From UBA3941 sp035647175 (lineage in GTDB: Bacteria; Bacillota; Clostridia; Caldicoprobacterales; UBA3941), in NCBI GenBank assembly GCA_035647175.1, contig DASRNX010000116.1, positions 1-10,941 on the forward strand: a DNA stretch of 10,941 bases. Reading direction: 5' to 3'. Shown here in pieces: positions 6,485 through 10,941 of this stretch. The notes under the pieces are model-generated. The model was not told the origin of the DNA, did not search any database, and saw nothing but the letters and a program-made list of their open reading frames with translations. Positions within the stretch are counted from its first letter, which is position 1; the number at the start of each line of letters is the position of its first letter. The position numbers were made by a program, and so were the translations under genes.

Positions 6485-8224
6485 TTGGACAAGTACAGAA
6501 CACATAATTGTGGAGAATTGAGAAAAGGTAATGTGAAAGAGCGGGTACGCCTAGCCGGCTGGGTCAGTACCATTCGGGATCATGGCGGCGTTATATTTAT
6601 TGATCTTAGGGATCATTATGGAATAACCCAGATTGTAATAGATGATGAATCCTTAATAAAGGGAATTGGCCGGGAGTATGTAATCTCCGTTGAAGGAGTT
6701 TTGCGCGGCAGATCGGAGGAAACCATAAACCCTAAAATAGCAACGGGTGAAGTTGAAGTAAAGGTAGATCATATCACCGTACTTGGCACTTCGGTCTCAC
6801 AATTGCCCTTTGAAATCGGGGAATCGACCATGACCCGCGAGGATATTCGATTAAGGTATCGGTTTTTGGATCTACGAAACCCTTCCGTTCACGAGAATAT
6901 CGTAATGCGCTCCAAGATTACAAGCCATCTCAGGAGAAAGATGGAGGATTTAGGGTTTGTGGAGATACAGACGCCGATTTTAACCTCGTCGTCCCCTGAG
7001 GGGGCAAGGGATTATTTGGTACCCAGCAGAAAGCACCATGGAAAATTCTATGCCCTGCCCCAGGCTCCTCAAATATTCAAACAGCTTTTGATGGCCTCGG
7101 GCTTTGATAGGTACTTCCAAATTGCGCCCTGCTTTCGGGACGAGGATTCAAGAGCCGATCGCTCCCCGGGGGAATTCTATCAACTGGATTTTGAGATGGC
7201 CTTTGCCACCCAGGAGGATGTCCTTGCCGTGGCGGAGGAGGTGCTCTATGATACCTTTTCTAAGTTCTCCGAAAAAAGGGTCAGCCCCGCGCCTTTTAAA
7301 CGCATCCCCTTTGCGGAAAGTATGCTAAAATACGGCACCGATAAGCCGGATCTACGAAACCCCCTAATTATACAGGATCTGACGGACTTTTTTAGGGATG
7401 TAGACTTTGCGCCCTTTAAGAATAAACCCGTCAGGGGCATAGTCGCCCCAAATTGCGCCGGCATGCCCCGCTCCTTCTTTGAAAGGATGCTAGCCTTTGC
7501 CACGGGGGTTGGCATGAAGGGCTTGGGATATATCTCGGTGCTCCCGGGTATGGAGCTGAAGGGCCCCATAGTGAAATTCCTTTCTGCAGAAAAACAGCGG
7601 GAGATGATTGACCTTCTAAACCTGAAGGAAGACGATACCCTGTTCTTTATCTGCGATACCCCCAAAATGGTGGATAAGTTAGCAGGATTCATCCGCACGG
7701 AACTTGGTGAGCGCCTTGACATCATAGATCGAGATTCCTTTGAGATGTGCTTTATTACGGATTTTCCTATGTATGGTTTAAGTGAAAATACAGGCAAGAT
7801 AGAATTTACCCATAACCCATTTTCCATGCCCCAGGGTGAAATGCAGGCCCTTGTGGATATGGATCCCTTGGATATAAAGGCCTACCAATACGATATCGTC
7901 TGTAATGGGGTTGAACTATCCTCAGGGGCGGTCAGAAACCATCGACCGGATATAATGATAAAGGCCTTTGAAATAGCGGGCTATTGCGAAGAGGATATTA
8001 AAGATAAGTTCCCGGCCCTGTTCAGCGCCTTTCATTACGGTGCCCCGCCCCATGCTGGTATGGCTCCGGGGCTCGACAGGATGGTCATGCTCCTTACAGG
8101 GGAAGAGAATATCCGGGAGGTCATAGCCTTCCCCATGAACGCCAATGCGGAGGACCTGCTCCTAGGTGCGCCCGGCCCGGTTACGGAAGCCCAGCTTCGG
8201 GAAATTCATATAAAGATCAGGTAA
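6485..8224 (+). CDS. aspS: Aspartyl-tRNA synthetase, predicted non-discriminating
   Basis: This class II synthetase charges tRNA(Asp) and, if non-discriminating, tRNA(Asn), with Asp in the cytosol. The start is TTG at 6485, giving 579 aa with AGGAGG (6472-6477) 7 nt upstream; the frame stays open upstream to a GTG at 6401, but that lies inside the T-box. Seen in order: OB-fold anticodon domain (about 1-105) with IRDHGGVIF (30-38); SPEGARDY (170-177); motif 2 FRDEDSRADR (217-226) followed by SPGEFYQLD; a GAD-type insertion (about 275-420), as in bacterial AspRS; and motif 3 GMAPGLDRMVMLL (525-537). His33 occupies the position that is Leu in the discriminating E. coli enzyme and His in the non-discriminating Pseudomonas one. 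It is the first gene of the operon, followed after 98 bp by gatC, consistent with supply of Asp-tRNA(Asn). Confidence 0.97.
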   Translation: MDKYRTHNCGELRKGNVKERVRLAGWVSTIRDHGGVIFIDLRDHYGITQIVIDDESLIKGIGREYVISVEGVLRGRSEETINPKIATGEVEVKVDHITVLGTSVSQLPFEIGESTMTREDIRLRYRFLDLRNPSVHENIVMRSKITSHLRRKMEDLGFVEIQTPILTSSSPEGARDYLVPSRKHHGKFYALPQAPQIFKQLLMASGFDRYFQIAPCFRDEDSRADRSPGEFYQLDFEMAFATQEDVLAVAEEVLYDTFSKFSEKRVSPAPFKRIPFAESMLKYGTDKPDLRNPLIIQDLTDFFRDVDFAPFKNKPVRGIVAPNCAGMPRSFFERMLAFATGVGMKGLGYISVLPGMELKGPIVKFLSAEKQREMIDLLNLKEDDTLFFICDTPKMVDKLAGFIRTELGERLDIIDRDSFEMCFITDFPMYGLSENTGKIEFTHNPFSMPQGEMQALVDMDPLDIKAYQYDIVCNGVELSSGAVRNHRPDIMIKAFEIAGYCEEDIKDKFPALFSAFHYGAPPHAGMAPGLDRMVMLLTGEENIREVIAFPMNANAEDLLLGAPGPVTEAQLREIHIKIR

Positions 8225-8322
8225 GAGTATGGGTTGCGCCGGTTTAATATGTATAGAATAAATGAATGAAGGGTTTTTGTTGGGTATGAATACGTTTGTC
8301 AGGCAGAAAGGGAGCTGAGATT

Positions 8323-8598
8323 ATGCCGAGGATAGAGGATTATGAAACAATGACAAAGATATCCCTGACCAAAGAAGAAAGGGGTATAGTATCCGGTCAT
8401 ATGAATATGCTGCTGGACAGCTTTAAGGAGCTTGGGGATATAGATGTTTCAGGGGTTGAGCCCCTTGTAAGCGTTCTGGATATAACAAATGATATGCGAG
8501 ATGATGTTGCCATCAAGACTTTGTCTCGGGAGGAGCTTTTGTCAAACGCCCCTGAGCAGTATGACGGCTACTTTCAAGTCCCAAGAACCGTTGATTAG
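8323..8598 (+). CDS. gatC: Asp-tRNA(Asn)/Glu-tRNA(Gln) amidotransferase subunit C
   Basis: GatC is the small linker subunit that wraps around the GatA-GatB interface and stabilises the complex. The 91-aa length is normal. Seen: KISLTKEERGIVSGHMN (15-31), then DIDVSGVEPLVSVLDITNDM (38-57), then SREELLSNAPEQYDGYFQVP (68-87), which match the conserved GatC C-terminal half (EGVEP..., R-D, LSREE-L-NAP--DGYF-VPR). ATG at 8323 is preferred because AAAGGGAG lies 8 nt upstream; an in-frame ATG at 8296 has no comparable site. It is separated from the next gene by only 12 bp. Nothing in it looks degenerate, which matters because its partner is. Confidence 0.95.
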   Translation: MPRIEDYETMTKISLTKEERGIVSGHMNMLLDSFKELGDIDVSGVEPLVSVLDITNDMRDDVAIKTLSREELLSNAPEQYDGYFQVPRTVD

Positions 8599-8610
8599 AG
8601 GAGGGAAGAT

Positions 8611-9723
8611 ATGGGACTCTTTATAGAAAATTATAATATTTCAGGTGCCGATGCCGTGGCATTGGAAGACAGTATCATGGAAAAAGGCAGAGGTGTGACG
8701 GTGGGATCTAGGATCCTAAAGAACTTCGTCTCCCCGTTTAACGCGACGGTGGTGGACAGGCTTTTAGATAATGGATTCAAAATTGCCGGAAGGGCTAACA
8801 TGGATGAATTTGGGCTGTTAAAACTGTCACGTGATGATGATAATATGCCTACAGGGGCTATAAGAGCTGTCTCGGACGATGTTGCCGCCTTTTCCCTATG
8901 CAATGACCTTTTTGGCAGGTATCGAAGGGAAGCCACCGAAAATGATTGCTGCTATATCCATCCCACCTATGGAACTGTATCCAGATACGGCCTCGTTCCC
9001 CTAGCCTCGTCTATGGATCAGATAGGGATAGTATGCAAGGATTTAGCCCAGGGTTTCGGGCTTCTTTCATACATTTCGGGTAAGGATCCTAAAGACGGTG
9101 CCATGTTTCCCGAAAGCACGTACGACTACACCAAACCGGCCGGTGAAATTACCTTGGGGGTGCCCAAATCCGTTATAGAGAAGGCGGATGTAGATACACA
9201 AGATGCCATTACGGAGTTTATTGACGGGTTTGCCAATACTGAGATAGACCTTGAGCACTTCGATCTATACAGCCGGGTTATGTATATCCTAAGCTCTGCC
9301 GAGATCAGCAACAACTTAAGCCGCTACGATGGAATAAAGTTTGGATACCGGGCCTCGAACTTTTCTGACCTCGAAGATCTCTATACGAAAACCCGCAGCG
9401 AAGGCTTCGGCCCGGATGCAAAGTCCGCTATCATTATGGGGGCTATGATGCTTTCTAAGGATCAGTACGGCGCATATTATGAAAGGGCCATGAAAGTCCG
9501 TCGTCTAATTAAGGAATCCATAAAGTTTGATAGGTATAACGTCATTGTCCTGCCATGTAATATAGGTGATGACCCATATGAGAACCTTTCCCTTTATGCA
9601 CTATCCCCCCTGGCGGGCCTGCCATCGGTTTCCTTTTCCTATAAGGGCCACGGCATACAGCTTATCGCAGGCGTAAAGAACGAGGATCTTCTATTATCCA
9701 CCTGGGAGGTGTGTAAGGCGTGA
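8611..9723 (+). CDS. gatA: GatA-like subunit lacking the amidase active site
   Basis: This protein is homologous to the glutaminase subunit of GatCAB but is 370 aa instead of about 485. Conserved stretches: VGSRILKNFVSPFNATVV (31-48), GRANMDEFG (60-68), HPTYGTVSRYGLVPLASSMD (117-136) and LSRYDGIKFGYRASNFSDLE, followed by TRSEGFG. Lost: the catalytic Lys block (AIKDNI in typical GatA) reads ALEDSI (17-22), with Glu for Lys; the PGGSSGGSAAAVA signature carrying the cis-Ser is replaced by residues about 79-93; and the DTGGSIRQ nucleophile block is replaced by GRYRREA (102-108). About 60 N-terminal residues and several C-terminal loops are also missing. The ATG has AGGAGGG 5 nt upstream and follows gatC directly, so the short N-terminus is native. 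It overlaps gatB by 4 bp. Homology is certain; lack of glutaminase activity is a strong inference; function is unknown. Confidence 0.9.
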   Translation: MGLFIENYNISGADAVALEDSIMEKGRGVTVGSRILKNFVSPFNATVVDRLLDNGFKIAGRANMDEFGLLKLSRDDDNMPTGAIRAVSDDVAAFSLCNDLFGRYRREATENDCCYIHPTYGTVSRYGLVPLASSMDQIGIVCKDLAQGFGLLSYISGKDPKDGAMFPESTYDYTKPAGEITLGVPKSVIEKADVDTQDAITEFIDGFANTEIDLEHFDLYSRVMYILSSAEISNNLSRYDGIKFGYRASNFSDLEDLYTKTRSEGFGPDAKSAIIMGAMMLSKDQYGAYYERAMKVRRLIKESIKFDRYNVIVLPCNIGDDPYENLSLYALSPLAGLPSVSFSYKGHGIQLIAGVKNEDLLLSTWEVCKA

Positions 9724-10941
9724 AATACGAAACAATAATTGGTCTTGAAGTCCATGTAGAACTGGCTACGAAATCCAAATTATTCTGCCCCTGTTCTACA
9801 GAATTCGGCTCGGATATCAATGAGAACGTATGCCCTATATGTTCTGGGATGCCCGGAACATCCCCCATGATCAACAAAAAAGCCGTTGAGCTGGGTATAG
9901 CCGCCGGACTTTTGACCAACAGTGCCATTGCCCGAAGGATTGCCTTCGATAAAAAGAATTACTTTTATCCCGATCTCCCATCGGGTTACCAGGTCACTCA
10001 GCTCTTTTCTCCTATCTGTAAAAATGGCTGGGTGGAGATAGAAACAGATGCGGGCAAAAGGAGGATTAATCTAACGCAGATCCATATAGAAGAGGATGCC
10101 GGAAAGCTCATTCATGACGACTGGACGGACACCACCTTAGTTGACTTTAACCGGGCATCGGTTCCATTAATTGAGATAGTAACAAATCCTGATTTTCGAT
10201 CCGGGGAAGAGGTAGTTGCTTTCTTAGAAAAACTCCGTTCCCTGCTCAGCTTCGCGGGGGTATCCGATTGCAAAATGCAGGAAGGCTCTATGAGATGCGA
10301 TATTAACCTTTCTGTCCGTGAAAAGGGCACAGAAAAGCTGGGTACCAGAACCGAGATTAAAAATATGAATTCATTAAAGGCCATTACCGCAGCCATTGCC
10401 TACGAATCTAGAAGGCATATAGAGGCCCTTGAAACGGGAGACGAGGTCCTGGTTCAAGAGACCCGCAGGTGGGACGATAGTATAGGCGAGACCTTTTCCA
10501 TGCGCGGGAAGGAGGATGCCACCGATTATCGCTTTTGTCCTGACCCTGATATTATGCCGGTCTTTATAGGTGATGAGTGGATAGACTCTGTCCGCGATAA
10601 TCTTCCCGAAACGGCCCAAGCAAAATTTATTAGGCTGACTGAGGAGCTTGACCTTTCCGAATATGACAGCGAAATAATTACAAGAAGCAAAAACCTGTCG
10701 GATATCTTCGATGAAACCTTAAAGCACTTTGAAAATCCTAAGGAGGTTGCCAACTGGGTTATAGTCGAACTTCTGGCTATCGCCAAGGGGGACAATAAGA
10801 ACGAAGATGATGTGAGAATTGACTGCCGAAAGTTTGCAAAGCTTATAGAGCTGGTGGAGAATAAGACCATCAACCGCAATGTAGGCAAGCAAGTGCTCTC
10901 CCTTGTGCTGGAAGATGATATTGATCCCGTCCAATATATAG
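9720..10941 (+). CDS. gatB: Asp-tRNA(Asn)/Glu-tRNA(Gln) amidotransferase subunit B (3' truncated by window end)
   Basis: GatB binds the mischarged tRNA, phosphorylates the Asp or Glu side chain with ATP and transfers ammonia to it. 407 residues are visible of about 475; the missing part is the end of the helical YqeY-like tail. Seen: IGLEVHVEL (7-15); the zinc-type cysteines Cys23, Cys25, Cys38 and Cys41 (FCPC...CPIC); FDKKNYFYPDLPSGYQVTQ (76-94); HIEEDAGKLIHD (122-133), the kinase/transamidase cradle block; VDFNRASVPLIEIV (141-154); RTEIKNMNS (210-218) and VQETRRWD (245-252). All key blocks look intact. The start is GTG at 9720, overlapping the previous stop (GTGA), with GGGAGGTG (9704-9711) 8 nt upstream. 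It is translationally coupled to the GatA-like gene. Confidence 0.95.
   Translation, partial: MKYETIIGLEVHVELATKSKLFCPCSTEFGSDINENVCPICSGMPGTSPMINKKAVELGIAAGLLTNSAIARRIAFDKKNYFYPDLPSGYQVTQLFSPICKNGWVEIETDAGKRRINLTQIHIEEDAGKLIHDDWTDTTLVDFNRASVPLIEIVTNPDFRSGEEVVAFLEKLRSLLSFAGVSDCKMQEGSMRCDINLSVREKGTEKLGTRTEIKNMNSLKAITAAIAYESRRHIEALETGDEVLVQETRRWDDSIGETFSMRGKEDATDYRFCPDPDIMPVFIGDEWIDSVRDNLPETAQAKFIRLTEELDLSEYDSEIITRSKNLSDIFDETLKHFENPKEVANWVIVELLAIAKGDNKNEDDVRIDCRKFAKLIELVENKTINRNVGKQVLSLVLEDDIDPVQYI

Noticed and set aside
7246..7827. 193-codon open frame antisense to aspS
   Set aside because: It lies entirely within the strongly conserved aspS coding region on the opposite strand, with no recognisable motif or ribosome-binding site.
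8296..8322. Upstream ATG start for gatC
   Set aside because: No good ribosome-binding site there; ATG at 8323 has AAAGGGAG 8 nt upstream and matches GatC length.
8225..8322. Possible separate promoter or terminator between aspS and gatC
   Set aside because: No hairpin with T-run and no convincing -35/-10 pair were found in the 98-bp gap, so I treat aspS-gatCAB as one operon.
8824..8970. Frameshift or sequencing error as the cause of the missing amidase signature
   Set aside because: Flanking homologous blocks stay in one frame, and the other frames of the segment checked do not encode a Gly/Ser-rich signature; the Lys-to-Glu change lies separately upstream.

Overview
The window looks like a chromosomal segment from a Clostridia-type Firmicute. 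The signs are a T-box leader in front of an aminoacyl-tRNA synthetase operon, purine-rich Shine-Dalgarno sites close to AGGAGG, frequent TTG starts, a GatCAB transamidation operon, AzlCD, and a clostridial-style 23S rRNA methyltransferase with a C-terminal extension. Base composition appears mid-range (estimated by eye). No mobile element, CRISPR array, rRNA or tRNA gene was seen.

Layout. Positions 41-3353 hold a leftward pair: a gamma-glutamyltransferase-family hydrolase followed 34 bp later by an RlmD/RumA-type 23S rRNA uracil-5-methyltransferase. A spacer of about 270 bp (3354-3627) separates these from a rightward azlC-azlD pair (branched-chain amino acid exporter, 4-bp overlap). Next is a single rightward gene (4821-6152) for a P-loop protein of the cyclic 2,3-diphosphoglycerate synthetase family. 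The rest of the window is one operon: promoter, T-box riboswitch and terminator (about 6198-6466), then aspS (TTG start at 6485), gatC, a GatA-family gene and gatB, which runs off the right edge.

How the operon works. AspRS carries a His in the anticodon-binding domain typical of non-discriminating enzymes, so it should make Asp-tRNA(Asn), which GatCAB then amidates to Asn-tRNA(Asn). The T-box fits this. Its predicted specifier loop contains GAAC, two overlapping codons (GAA for Glu, AAC for Asn) and no Asp codon, so it should sense the tRNAs that need transamidation rather than tRNA(Asp).

Most unusual feature. The gene in the gatA position (8611-9723, 370 aa) is an intact, well-initiated ORF clearly homologous to GatA, but it has lost the amidase machinery. 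The catalytic Lys position is Glu, the Gly/Ser-rich signature with the cis-Ser and nucleophile Ser is gone, and the N-terminal region is about 60 residues short. GatC and the visible part of GatB look normal. This suggests a GatCAB-like complex with a non-catalytic A subunit, which must obtain ammonia some other way or have another role.
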